A model generated the notes under the pieces. It made no database searches. It was not told the origin of the DNA and worked only from the letters and a program-made list of their open reading frames with translations. A DNA stretch of 64,000 nt from Siphonodentalium dalli (lineage: Eukaryota; Mollusca; Scaphopoda; Gadilida; Siphonodentaliidae): NCBI GenBank assembly GCA_032622095.1, contig CP136068.1, positions 493,607 to 557,606 on the forward strand, given 5' to 3'. Of this stretch, positions 13,900-28,800 are shown piece after piece (positions within the stretch are counted from its first letter, which is position 1; the number at the start of each line of letters is the position of its first letter). The position numbers were made by a program, and so were the translations under genes.

Positions 13900-15400
13900 T
13901 ATAGATATATGTGGTGGGGATACCTATATATGTATGTGGTGGGGATACCTATATATGTATGTGGTGGGGATACCTATATATGTGTGTGGTGGGGATCCCT
14001 ATATATGTATGTGGCGGGGATACCTATATATGTATGTGGTGGGGATACCTATATATGTGTGTGGTGGTGATACCTATATATGTATGTGGTGGGGATACCT
14101 ATATATGTATGTGGTGGGGATACCTATATGTATGTGGTGGGGATACCTATATATCTATGTGGTGGGGATACCTATATATGTATGTGGTGGGGATACCTAT
14201 ATATGTATGTGGTGGTGATACCTATAGATGTATGTGGTGGGGATACCTATATATGTATGTGGTGGGGATACCTATATATGTATGTGGTGGTGATACCTAG
14301 ATATGTATGTGGTGGGAATACCTATATATGTATGTGGTGGGGATACCTATATATGTATGTGGTGGGGATACCTATATATGTATGTGGCGGGATACCTATA
14401 TATGTATGTGGTGGGGATACCTATATATGTATGTGGTGGGGATACCTATAGATGTTTGTGGTGGGGATACCTATATATGAATGTGGTGGGGATACATATA
14501 TATGTATGTGGTGGGGATACCTATATATGTGTGTGGTGGGGATACCTATATATGTATGTGGCGGGGATACCTATATATGTAGGTGGTGGTGATACCTATA
14601 TATGTGTGTGGTGGTGATACATATAGATGTATGTGGTGGGGATACATATATATGTATGTGGTGGGGATACCTATATATGTATGTGGTGGGGACACCTATA
14701 AATGTTTGTGGTGGGGATACCTATATATGAATGTGGTGGGGATACCTATATATGTATGTGGTGGGGATACCTATATATGTGTGTGGTGGGGCTACCTATA
14801 TATGTATGTGGCGGGGATACCTATATATGTGAGTGGTGGCGATACCTATAGATGTGTGTGGTGGGGATACCTATATATGTGTGTGGTGGTGATACCTATA
14901 TATGTGTGTGGTGGGGATACCTATATATGTATGTGGTGGGGAGACCAAATATGTATGTGGTGGGGATACCTATATGTATGTGGTGGTGATACCTATATAT
15001 GTATGTGGTGGGGATACCTATAAATGTGTGTGGTGAGGAGACCTATATATGTATGTGGTGGGGATACCTATATGTGTGTGGTGGGGATACCTATATATGT
15101 GTGTGGTGGGGATACCTATAGATGTGTGTGGTGGGGATACCTATATATGTATGTGGTGAGGATACCTATATATGTATGTGGTGGGGATACCTATAGATGA
15201 GTGTGGTGGGGATACCTATATATGTGTGTGGTGAGGATACCTATATATGTATGTGGTGGGGATACCTATATATGTATGTGGTGGGGATACCTGTATATGT
15301 AGGTGGTGGGGATACTGTATATGTATGTGGTGGGGATACATATATATGTGTGTGGTGGGGATACCTACATATGTGTGTTGTGTGGATACCAATAGGTGTA
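13900..15400 (+). repeat. Dispersed third copy of the 0.66-2.3 kb segment
   Basis: The barcode with TATAGATATATGTGG, GGGGATCCC, CTATATATCTATGTGG, CTAGATATG, GACACCTATAAATGTTTGTGG and TATATGTGAGTGGTGGCG matches the segments at about 0.66-2.3 kb (759/13911, 1431/14583, offset 13152; 2071/15197, offset 13126) and about 3.45-4.9 kb. It keeps regular 25 bp spacing where the 3.45-4.9 kb relative has one-base indels. Confidence 0.75.
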
Positions 15401-18400
15401 TGTGGTGGGGATACCTATAGATGTATGTGGTGGGGATACCTATATATGTATGTGGTGGGGATACCTATATATGTATGTGGTGGGGATACCTATATATGTG
15501 TGTGGCGGTGATACCTATATATGTGTGTGGTGGTGATACCTATATATGTATGTGGTGGGGATACCTATATATGTATGTGGTGGTGATACCTATATATGTA
15601 TGTGGTGGTGATACCTATATATGTATGTGGTGGGGATACCTATATATGTATGTGTTGGGGATACCTATATATGTATGTGGCGGGATACCTATAGATGTAT
15701 GTGGTGGGGATACATATATATGTATGTGGTGGGGATACCTATAGATGTATGTGGTGGGGATACCTATATATGTATGTGGTGGGGATACCTATATATGTAT
15801 GTGGTGGGGATACCTATATATGTGTGTGGTGGGGATACCTATATATGTATGTGGCGGGGATACCTATATATGTATGTGGTGGGGATACCTATATATGTGT
15901 GTGGTGGTGTTACCTATATATGTATGTGGTGGGGATACCTATATATGTATGTGGTGGGGATACCTATATATGTATGTGGTGGGGATACCTATATATGTAT
16001 GTGGTGGGGATACCTATATATGTATGTGGTGGGGATACCTATATATGTATGTGGTGGTGATGCCTATAGATGTATGTGGTGGGGATACCTATATATGTAT
16101 GTGGTGGGAATACCTATATATGTATGTGGTGGGGATACCTATATATGTATGTGGTGGTGATACCTATATATGTATGTGGTGGGGATACCTATATATGTAT
16201 GTGGTGGGGATACCTATAGATGTTTGTGGTGGGGATACCTATGTATGTATGTGGTGGGGATACCTATATATGTATGTGGTGGGGATACCTATAGATGTTT
16301 GTGGTGGGGATACCTAAATATGAATGTGGTGGGGATACCTATATATGTATGTGGTGGGGATACCTATATATGTGTGTGGTGGGGATACCTATATATGTAT
16401 GTGGCGGGGATACCTATATATGTATGTGGTGGTGATACCTATATATGTGTGTGGTGGTGATACCTATAGATGTATGTGGTGGGGATACCTATATATGTGT
16501 GTGGTGGTGATACCTATATATGTGTGTGGTGGGGATACCTATATATGTATGTGGTGGGGAGACCTATATATGTATGTGGTGGGGATACCTATATGTATGT
16601 GGTGGTGATACCTATATATGTATGTGGTGGGGATACCTATAGATGTGTGTGGTGAGGAGACCTATATATGTATGTGATGGGGATACCTATATGTGTGTGA
16701 TGGTGATACCTATATATGTGTGTGGTGGGGATACCTATAGATGTGTGTGGTGAGGAGACCTATATATGTATGTGGTGGTGATACCTATAGATGTATGTGG
16801 TGGGGATAGCTATATATGTATGTGGTGGGGATACATATATATGTATGTGGTGGGGATACCTATATATGTGTGTGGCGGGAATACCTATATATGTATGTTG
16901 CGGGGATACCTATATATGTATGTGGTGGTGATACCTATATATGTGTGTGGTGGTGATACCTATAGATGTATGTGGTGGGGATACCTATATATGTGTGTGG
17001 TGGTGATACCTATATATGTCTGTGGTTGGGATACCTATATATGTATGTGGTGGGGATACATATATATGTATGTGGTGGGGATACCTATATATGTATGTGT
17101 TGGGGATACCTATATATGTGTGTGGTGGAGATACCTATATATGTATGTGGTGGGGATACCTATATATGTATGTGGTGGTGATACCTATATATGTATGTGG
17201 TGGTGATACCTATATATGTATGTGGTGGTGATACCTATAGATGTATGTGGTGGGGATACCTATATATGTATGTGGTGGTGATACCTATATATGTATGTGG
17301 TGGTGATACCTATATATGTATGTGGTGCTGATACCTATATATGTATGTGGTGGGGATACCTATATATGTATGTGGTGGGGATACCTATATAGGTATGTGG
17401 CGGGATACCTATAGATGTATGTGGTGGGGATACCTATATATGTATGTGGCGGGGATACCTATAGATGTTTGTGGTGGGGATACCTATATATGAATGTGGC
17501 GGGATACCTATAGATGTATGTGGTGGGGATACCTATATATGTATGTGGTGGGGATACCTATATATGTGTGTGGTGGGGATACCTATATATGTATGTGGCG
17601 GGGATACCTATATATGTATGTGGTGGGGATACCTATATATGTGTGTGGTGGTGATACCTATATATGTATGTGGTGGGGATACCTATATATGTATGTGGTG
17701 GGGATACCTATATATGTATGTGGTGGGGATACCTATATATGTATGTGGCGGGATACATATAGATGTATGTGGTGGGGATACCTATATATGTATGTGGTGG
17801 GGATACCTATAGATGTTTGTGGTGGGTATACCTATATATGTATGTGGCGGGGATACCTATATATGTATGTGGTGGTGATACCTATATATGTGTGTGGTGG
17901 TGATACCTATAGATGTAAGTGGTGGGGATACCTATATATGTATGTGGTGGGGATACCTATATATGTATGTGGTGGGGATACCTATAGATGTTTGTGGTGG
18001 GGATACCTATATATGAATGTGGTGGGGATACCTATATATGTATGTGGTGGGGATACCTATATATGTGTGTGGTGGGGCTACCTATATATGTATGTGGCGG
18101 GGATACCTATATATGTATGTGGTGGGGATACCTATATATGTGTGTGGTGGCGATACCTATAGATGTATGTGGTGGGGATACCTATATGTATGTGGTGGTG
18201 ACACCTATATATGTATGTGGTGGGGATACCTATAGATGTGTGTGGTGAGGAGACCTATATATGTATGTGGTGGGGATACCTATATGTGTGTGGTGGGGAT
18301 ACCTATATATGTGTGTGGTGGGGATACATATAAGATGTGTGTAGTGGGGATACCTATATATGTATGTGGTGAGGATACCTACATGTGTATGTGGTGGGGA

Positions 18401-20725
18401 TACCTATAGTTGTGTGTGGTGGGGATACCTATATATGTGTGTGGTGAGGATACCTATATATGTATGTGGTGGGGATACCTATATATGTATGTGGTGGGGA
18501 TACCTATATATGTATGTGGTGGGGATACTGTATATGTATGTGGTGAGGATACCTATATATGTGCGTGGTGGGGATACCTACATATGTGTGTTGTGTGGAT
18601 ACCAATAGATGTATGTGGTGGGGATACCTATAGATGTATGTGGTGGGGATACCTATATATGTATGTGGTGGGGATACCTATATATGTATGTGGTGGTTAT
18701 ACCTATATATGTGTGTGGTGAGGAGACCTATATGTGTATGTGGTGGGGATACCTATATATGTATGTGGTGGGGATACCTATATATGTATGTGGTGGTGAT
18801 ACCTATAGATGTATGTGGTGTGGATACCTATATATGTATGTGGTGGGGATACCTATATATGTATGTGGTGGGGATACCTATAGATGTATGTGGTGGGGAT
18901 ACCTATATATGTATGTGGTGGGAATACCTATATATGTATGTGGTGGGGATACCTATATATGTATGTGGCGGGATACCTATAGATGTATGTGGTGGGGATA
19001 CCTATATATGTATGTGGCGGGATACCTATAGATGTATGTGGTGGGGATACATATATATGTATGTGGTGGGGATACCTATAGATGTTTGTGGTTGGGATAC
19101 CTATATATGAATGTGGTGGGGATACATATATATGTATGTGGTGGGGATACCTATATATGTGTGTGGTGGGGATACCTATATATGTATGTGGCGGGGATAC
19201 CTATATATGTATGTGGTGGTGATACCTATATATGTGTGTGGTGGTGATACATATAGATGTATGTGGTGGGGATACCTATATATGTGTGTGGTGGTGATAC
19301 CTATATATGTGTGTGGTGGGGATACCTATATATGTATGTGGTGGGGAGACCTATATATGTATGTGGTGGGGATACCTATATGTATGTGGTGGTGATACCT
19401 ATATATGTATGTGGTGGGGATACCTATAGATGTGTGTGGTGAGGAGACCTATATAAGTATGTGGTGGGGATACCTATATGTGTGTGATGGTGATACCTAT
19501 ATATGTATGTGGTGGGGATACATATAGATGTGTGTGGTGAGGAGACCTATATATGTATGTGGTGGTGATACCTATATATGTATGTGGTGGGGATACCTAT
19601 AGATGTGTGTGGTGGGTATACCTATATATGTATGTGGTGGGGATAACTATAGATGTATGTGGTGGGGATACCTATATATGTATGTGGTGGGAATACATAT
19701 ATATGTATGTGGTGGGGATACCTATATATGTGTGTGGCGGCGATACCTATATATGTATGTGGCGGGGATACCTATATATGTATGTGGTGGGGATACCTAT
19801 ATATGTGTGTGGTGGTGATACCTATATATGTATGTGGTGGGGATACCTATATATGTGTCTGGTGGTGATACCTATATATGTATGTGGTGGGGATATATAT
19901 ATATGTATGTGGTGGGGATACCTATATATGTATGTGTTGGGGATACCTATATATGTGTGTGGTGGTGATACCTATATATGTATGTGGTGGGGATACCTAT
20001 ATATGTATGTGGTGGTGATACCTATATATGTATATGGTGGTGATACCTATATATGTATGTGGTGGTGATACCTTTAGATGTATGTGGTGGGGATACCTAT
20101 ATATGTATGTGGTGGGGATACCTATATATGTATGTGGTGGGGATACCTATATATGTATGTGGTGGTGATACCTATATATGTATGTGGTGGGAATACCTAT
20201 ATATGTATGTGGTGGGGATACCTATATATGTATGTGGCGGGATATTTATAGATGTATGTGGTGGGGATACCTATATATGTATGTGGTGAGGATACCTACA
20301 TGTGTATGTGGTGGGGATACCTATAGTTGTGTGTGGTGGGGATACCTATATATGTGTGTGGTGAGGATACCTATATATGTATGTGGTGGGGATACCTATA
20401 TATGTATGTGGTGGGGATACCTATATATGTATGTGGTGGGGATACTGTATATGTATGTGGTGAGGATACCTATATATGTGCGTGGTGGAGATACCTACAT
20501 ATGTGTGTTGTGTGGATACCAATAGATGTATGTGGTGGGGATACCTATAGATGTATGTGGTGGGGATACCTATATATGTATGTGGTGGGGATACCTATAT
20601 ATGTATGTGGTGGTTATACCTATATATGTGTGTGGTGAGGAGACCTATATGTGTATGTGGTGGGGATACCTATATATGTATGTGGTGGGGATACCTATAT
20701 ATGTATGTGGTGGTGATACCTATAG
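14970..20725 (+). repeat. Superunit copy 2 (about 8.8-kb offset family)
   Basis: This is the second copy of the superunit beginning near 6.1 kb, at offsets 8862 then 8812, then 7046 after the point where copy 1 carries an extra 1,766 bp HOR. Private differences are mostly single substitutions, for example GTGTGGCGGGAATACC near 16868 against GTGTGGCGGGGATACC near 8056. Confidence 0.8.
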
Positions 20726-23365
20726 ATGGGGATACCTATATATGTATGTGGTGGGGATACCTATATATGTATGTGGTGGGGATACCTATAGATGTATGTG
20801 GTGGGGATACCTATATATGTATGTGGTGGGAATACCTATATATGTATGTGGTGGGGATACCTATATATGTATGTGGCGGGATACCTATAGATGTATGTGG
20901 TGGGGATACCTATATATGTATGTGGCGGGATACCTATATATGTATGTGGTGGGGATACATATATATGTATGTGGTGGGGATACCTATAGATGTTTGTGGT
21001 TGGGATACCTATATATGAATGTGGTGGGGATACATATATATGTATGTGGTGGGGATACCTATATATGTGTGTGGTGGGGATACCTATATATGTATGTGGC
21101 GGGGATACCTATATATGTATGTGGTGGTGATACCTATATATGTGTGTGGTGGTGATACATATAGATGTATGTGGTGGGGATACCTATATATGTGTGTGGT
21201 GGTGATACCTATATATGTGTGTGGTGGGGATACCTATATATGTATGTGGTGGGGAGACCTATATATGTATGTGGTGGGGATACCTATATGTATGTGGTGG
21301 TGATACCTATATATGTATGTGGTGGGGATACCTATAGATGTGTGTGGTGAGGAGACCTATATAAGTATGTGGTGGGGATACCTATATGTGTGTGATGGTG
21401 ATACCTATATATGTATGTGGTGGGGATACATATAGATGTGTGTGGTGAGGAGACCTATATATGTATGTGGTGGTGATACCTATATATGTATGTGGTGGGG
21501 ATACCTATAGATGTGTGTGGTGGGGATACCTATATATGTATGTGGTGGGGATAACTATAGATGTATGTGGTGGGGATACCTGTATATGTATGTGGTGGGA
21601 ATACATATATATGTATGTGGTGGGGATACCTATATATATGTGTGGCGGCGATACCTATATATGTATGTGGCGGGGATACCTATATATGTATGTGGTGGGG
21701 ATACATATATATGTGTGTGGTGGTGATACCTATATATGTATGTGGTGGGGATACCTATATATGTGTCTGGTGGTGATACCTATATATGTATGTGGTGGGG
21801 ATATATATATATGTATGTGGTGGGGATACCTATATATGTATGTGTTGGGGATACCTATATATGTGTGTGGTGGTGATACCTATATATGTATGTGGTGGGG
21901 ATACCTATATATGTATGTGGTGGTGATACCTATATATGTATATGGTGGTGATACCTATATATGTATGTGGTGGTGATACCTTTAGATGTATGTGGTGGGG
22001 ATACCTATATATGTATGTGGTGGGGATACCTATATATGTATGTGGTGGGGATACCTATATATGTATGTGGTGGTGATACCTATATATGTATGTGGTGGGA
22101 ATACCTATATATGTATGTGGTGGGATACCTATATATGTATGTGGCGGGATATTTATAGATGTATGTGGTGGGGATACCTATATATGTATGTGGTGGGGAT
22201 ACCTATAGATGTTTGTGGTGGGGATACCTATATATGAATGTGGTGGGGATACCTATATATGTATGTGGTGGGGATACCTATATATGTGTGTGGTGGGGAT
22301 ACCTATATATGTATGTGGCGGGGATACCTATATATGTATGTGGTGGTGATACCTATATATGTGTGTGGTGGTGATACCTATAGATGTATGTGGTGGGGAT
22401 ACCTATATATGTGTGTGGTGGTGATACCTATATATGTGTGTGGTGGGGATACCTATATATGTATGTGGTGGGGAGACCTATATATGTATGTGGTGGGGAT
22501 ACCTATATGCGTGTGGTGGTGATACCTATATATGTGTGTGGTGGGGATACCTATAGATGTGTGTGGTGAGGAGACCTATATATGTATGTGGTGGGGATAC
22601 CTATATGTGTGTGGTGGTGATACCTATATATGTATGTGGTGGGGATACATATAGATGTGTGTGGTGAGGAGACATATATATGTATGTGGTGGTGATACCT
22701 ATATATGTGTGTGGTGGGGATACCTATAGATGTGTGTGGTGTGGATACCTATATATGTATGTGGTGGGGATACCTATAGATATATGTGGTGGGGATACCT
22801 ATATATGTATGTGGTGGGGATACATATAGATGTGTGTGGTGAGGAGACCTATATATGTATGTGGTGGTGATACCTATATATATGTGTGTGGTGGGGATAC
22901 ATATATATGTATGTGGTGGGGATACCTATATATGTGTGTGGCGGGGATACCTATATATGTATGTTGCGGGGATACCTATATATGTATGTGTTGGGGATGC
23001 CTATATATGTATGTGGTGGGGATACCTATATATGTATGTGGTGGGGATACCTATATATGTGTGTGGTGGTGATACCTATATATGTGTGTGGTGGTGATAC
23101 CTACAGATGTGTGTGGTGGGGATACCTATATATGTGTGCGGTGAGGATACCTATATATGTGTGTGGCGGGGATACCTATATATGTTTGTGGTGGGGATAC
23201 CTATCTATGTGTGTGGTGGGGACACCTATAGATGTATGTGGTGGGGATACCTATATATGTATGTTGTGGGGATACCTATCTATGTGTGTGGTGGGGACAC
23301 CTATAGATGTATGTGGCCGGAATACCTATATATGTGTGTGGCGGGGATACCTATATATGTGTGTG
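17846..23365 (+). repeat. 5.5-kb tandem segmental duplication, left copy
   Basis: Positions 17988, 18017, 18360, 18609, 19032, 19553, 20053 and 20526 correspond to points exactly 5519 bp downstream. After two deletions (9 bp here near 20728; 99 bp in the right copy near 26.33 kb) and one single-base difference, the offset becomes 5430 bp (22238/27668, 22384/27814, 22830/28260). Internally it holds HOR copies 1917/1908 bp apart (18591/20508, 19111/21019). Confidence 0.85.
20726..20741 (+). repeat. Shortened 16-bp unit from a 9-bp deletion
   Basis: CTATAGATG runs straight into GGGATACC, so TATGTGGTG is missing. This accounts for the HOR offset changing from 1917 to 1908 bp across this point. 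The related units near 18.82, 24.34 and 26.25 kb are full length, so this is a private event in this copy. Confidence 0.8.
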
Positions 23366-26300
23366 GTGGGGATACCTATATATGTATGTGGTGGTGATAC
23401 CTATATATGTGTGTGGTGGTGATACCTATAGATGTAAGTGGTGGGGATACCTATATATGTATGTGGTGGGGATACCTATATATGTATGTGGTGGGGATAC
23501 CTATAGATGTTTGTGGTGGGGATACCTATATATGAATGTGGTGGGGATACCTTTATATGTATGTGGTGGGGATACCTATATATGTGTGTGGTGGGGCTAC
23601 CTATATATGTATGTGGCGGGGATACCTATATATGTATGTGGTGGGGATACCTATATATGTGTGTGGTGGCGATACCTATAGATGTATGTGGTGGGGATAC
23701 CTATATGTATGTGGTGGTGATACCTATATATGTATGTGGTGGGGATACCTATAGATGTGTGTGGTGAGGAGACCTATATATGTATGTGGTGGGGATACCT
23801 ATATGTGTGTGGTGGGGATACCTATATATGTGTGTGGTGGGGATACATATAAGATGTGTGTAGTGGGGATACCTATATATGTATGTGGTGAGGATACCTA
23901 CATGTGTATGTGGTGGGGATACCTATAGTTGTGTGTGGTGGGGATACCTATATATGTGTGTGGTGAGGATACCTATATATGTATGTGGTGGGGATACCTA
24001 TATATGTATGTGGTGGGGATACCTATATATGTATGTGGTGGGGATACTGTATATGTATGTGGTGAGGATACCTATATATGTGCGTGGTGGGGATACCTAC
24101 ATATGTGTGTTGTGTGGATACCAATAGATGTATGTGGTGGGGATACCTATAGATGTATGTGGTGGGGATACCTATATATGTATGTGGTGGGGATACCTAT
24201 ATATGTATGTGGTGGTTATACCTATATATGTGTGTGGTGAGGAGACCTATATGTGTATGTGGTGGGGATACCTATATATGTATGTGGTGGGGATACCTAT
24301 ATATGTATGTGGTGGTGATACCTATAGATGTATGTGGTGTGGATACCTATATATGTATGTGGTGGGGATACCTATATATGTATGTGGTGGGGATACCTAT
24401 AGATGTATGTGGTGGGGATACCTATATATGTATGTGGTGGGAATACCTATATATGTATGTGGTGGGGATACCTATATATGTATGTGGCGGGATACCTATA
24501 GATGTATGTGGTGGGGATACCTATATATGTATGTGGCGGGATACCTATAGATGTATGTGGTGGGGATACATATATATGTATGTGGTGGGGATACCTATAG
24601 ATGTTTGTGGTTGGGATACCTATATATGAATGTGGTGGGGATACATATATATGTATGTGGTGGGGATACCTATATATGTGTGTGGTGGGGATACCTATAT
24701 ATGTATGTGGCGGGGATACCTATATATGTATGTGGTGGTGATACCTATATATGTGTGTGGTGGTGATACATATAGATGTATGTGGTGGGGATACCTATAT
24801 ATGTGTGTGGTGGTGATACCTATATATGTGTGTGGTGGGGATACCTATATATGTATGTGGTGGGGAGACCTATATATGTATGTGGTGGGGATACCTATAT
24901 GTATGTGGTGGTGATACCTATATATGTATGTGGTGGGGATACCTATAGATGTGTGTGGTGAGGAGACCTATATAAGTATGTGGTGGGGATACCTATATGT
25001 GTGTGATGGTGATACCTATATATGTATGTGGTGGGGATACATATAGATGTGTGTGGTGAGGAGACCTATATATGTATGTGGTGGTGATACCTATATATGT
25101 ATGTGGTGGGGATACCTATAGATGTGTGTGGTGGGTATACCTATATATGTATGTGGTGGGGATAACTATAGATGTATGTGGTGGGGATACCTATATATGT
25201 ATGTGGTGGGAATACATATATATGTATGTGGTGGGGATACCTATATATGTGTGTGGCGGCGATACCTATATATGTATGTGGCGGGGATACCTATATATGT
25301 ATGTGGTGGGGATACCTATATATGTGTGTGGTGGTGATACCTATATATGTATGTGGTGGGGATACCTATATATGTGTCTGGTGGTGATACCTATATATGT
25401 ATGTGGTGGGGATATATATATATGTATGTGGTGGGGATACCTATATATGTATGTGTTGGGGATACCTATATATGTGTGTGGTGGTGATACCTATATATGT
25501 ATGTGGTGGGGATACCTATATATGTATGTGGTGGTGATACCTATATATGTATATGGTGGTGATACCTATATATGTATGTGGTGGTGATACCTTTAGATGT
25601 ATGTGGTGGGGATACCTATATATGTATGTGGTGGGGATACCTATATATGTATGTGGTGGGGATACCTATATATGTATGTGGTGGTGATACCTATATATGT
25701 ATGTGGTGGGAATACCTATATATGTATGTGGTGGGGATACCTATATATGTATGTGGCGGGATATTTATAGATGTATGTGGTGGGGATACCTATATATGTA
25801 TGTGGTGAGGATACCTACATGTGTATGTGGTGGGGATACCTATAGTTGTGTGTGGTGGGGATACCTATATATGTGTGTGGTGAGGATACCTATATATGTA
25901 TGTGGTGGGGATACCTATATATGTATGTGGTGGGGATACCTATATATGTATGTGGTGGGGATACTGTATATGTATGTGGTGAGGATACCTATATATGTGC
26001 GTGGTGGGGATACCTACATATGTGTGTTGTGTGGATACCAATAGATGTATGTGGTGGGGATACCTATAGATGTATGTGGTGGGGATACCTATATATGTAT
26101 GTGGTGGGGATACCTATATATGTATGTGGTGGTTATACCTATATATGTGTGTGGTGAGGAGACCTATATGTGTATGTGGTGGGGATACCTATATATGTAT
26201 GTGGTGGGGATACCTATATATGTATGTGGTGGTGATACCTATAGATGTATGTGGTGGGGATACCTATATATGTATGTGGTGGGGATACCTATATATGTAT

Positions 26301-28800
26301 GTGGTGGGGATACCTATAGATGTATGTGGTGGGGATACCTATATATGTATGTGGCGGGATACCTATAGATGTATGTGGTGGGGATACATATATATGTATG
26401 TGGTGGGGATACCTATAGATGTTTGTGGTTGGGATACCTATATATGAATGTGGTGGGGATACATATATATGTATGTGGTGGGGATACCTATATATGTGTG
26501 TGGTGGGGATACCTATATATGTATGTGGCGGGGATACCTATATATGTATGTGGTGGTGATACCTATATATGTGTGTGGTGGTGATACATATAGATGTATG
26601 TGGTGGGGATACCTATATATGTGTGTGGTGGTGATACCTATATATGTGTGTGGTGGGGATACCTATATATGTATGTGGTGGGGAGACCTATATATGTATG
26701 TGGTGGGGATACCTATATGTATGTGGTGGTGATACCTATATATGTATGTGGTGGGGATACCTATAGATGTGTGTGGTGAGGAGACCTATATAAGTATGTG
26801 GTGGGGATACCTATATGTGTGTGATGGTGATACCTATATATGTATGTGGTGGGGATACATATAGATGTGTGTGGTGAGGAGACCTATATATGTATGTGGT
26901 GGTGATACCTATATATGTATGTGGTGGGGATACCTATAGATGTGTGTGGTGGGGATACCTATATATGTATGTGGTGGGGATAACTATAGATGTATGTGGT
27001 GGGGATACCTATATATGTATGTGGTGGGAATACATATATATGTATGTGGTGGGGATACCTATATATGTGTGTGGCGGCGATACCTATATATGTATGTGGC
27101 CGGGATACCTATATATGTATGTGGTGGGGATACATATATATGTGTGTGGTGGTGATACCTATATATGTATGTGGTGGGGATACCTATATATGTGTCTGGT
27201 GGTGATACCTATATATGTATGTGGTGGGGATATATATATATGTATGTGGTGGGGATACCTATATATGTATGTGTTGGGGATACCTATATATGTGTGTGGT
27301 GGTGATACCTATATATGTATGTGGTGGGGATACCTATATATGTATGTGGTGGTGATACCTATATATGTATATGGTGGTGATACCTATATATGTATGTGGT
27401 GGTGATACCTTTAGATGTATGTGGTGGGGATACCTATATATGTATGTGGTGGGGATACCTATATATGTATGTGGTGGGGATACCTATATATGTATGTGGT
27501 GGTGATACCTATATATGTATGTGGTGGGAATACCTATATATGTATGTGGTGGGGATACCTATATATGTATGTGGCGGGATATTTATAGATGTATGTGGTG
27601 GGGATACCTATATATGTATGTGGTGGGGATACCTATAGATGTTTGTGGTGGGGATACCTATATATGAATGTGGTGGGGATACCTATATATGTATGTGGTG
27701 GGGATACCTATATATGTGTGTGGTGGGGATACCTATATATGTATGTGGCGGGGATACCTATATATGTATGTGGTGGTGATACCTATATATGTGTGTGGTG
27801 GTGATACCTATAGATGTATGTGGTGGGGATACCTATATATGTGTGTTGTGGTGATACCTATATATGTGTGTGGTGGGGATACCTATATATGTATGTGGTG
27901 GGGAGACCTATATATGTATGTGGTGGGGATACCTATATGCGTGTGGTGGTGATACCTATATATGTGTGTGGTGGGGATACCTATAGATGTGTGTGGTGAG
28001 GAGACCTATATATGTATGTGGTGGGGATACCTATATGTGTGTGGTGGTGATACCTATATATGTATGTGGTGGGGATACATATAGATGTGTGTGGTGAGGA
28101 GACATATATATGTATGTGGTGGTGATACCTATATATGTGTGTGGTGGGGATACCTATAGATGTGTGTGGTGTGGATACCTATATATGTATGTGGTGGGGA
28201 TACCTATAGATATATGTGGTGGGGATACCTATATATGTATGTGGTGGGGATACATATAGATGTGTGTGGTGAGGAGACCTATATATGTATGTGGTGGTGA
28301 TACCTATATATATGTGTGTGGTGGGGATACATATATATGTATGTGGTGGGGATACCTATATATGTGTGTGGCGGGGATACCTATATATGTATGTTGCGGG
28401 GATACCTATATATGTATGTGTTGGGGATGCCTATATATGTATGTGGTGGGGATACCTATATATGTATGTGGTGGGGATACCTATATATGTGTGTGGTGGT
28501 GATACCTATATATGTGTGTGGTGGTGATACCTACAGATGTGTGTGGTGGGGATACCTATATATGTGTGCGGTGAGGATACCTATATATGTGTGTGGCGGG
28601 GATACCTATATATGTATGTGGTGGGGATACCTATCTATGTGTGTGGTGGGGACACCTATAGATGTATGTGGTGGGGATACCTATATATGTATGTGGTGGG
28701 GATACCTATCTATGTGTGTGGTGGGGACACCTATAGATGTATGTGGTGGGGATACCTATAGATGTATGTGGTGGGGATACCTATAGATGTGTGTGGCCGG
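23366..28800 (+). repeat. 5.5-kb tandem segmental duplication, right copy
   Basis: This copy restarts the barcode found at about 17.85 kb and follows it nearly base for base. Differences seen are isolated, for example GGTGATACC near 23719 against GGTGACACC near 18200, and CCTTTATATG near 23551. A 99 bp (four-unit) deletion near 26.33 kb changes the internal HOR spacing from 1917 to 1818 bp (24110/26027 against 24630/26448). The right end overlaps the start of the 2,274 bp duplication, so the latter arose on top of, or later than, this event. Confidence 0.85.

Larger units (their letters stand above)
1..27936 (+). repeat. Region A: GTATG-rich part of the array with HORs of about 1.5-2.8 kb
   Basis: Most units here have A at position 3 (GTATGTGG), with GGCGGGG and GGTGAT variants interspersed. 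The landmark GTTGTGTGGATACCAATAG (one copy reads GTTGTATGG) has its TTGTGTGGA at 281, 2252, 3076, 5019, 6516, 9779, 11545, 13462, 15378, 18591, 20508, 24110 and 26027. The spacings 1766, 1917, 1916, 1917 and 1917 bp recur, showing a HOR of about 71-77 units. The landmark is not seen right of about 26.1 kb. The right edge of the region is put at the start of the 2,274 bp duplication, although sequence of region A type runs on to about 28.8 kb. Confidence 0.8.
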
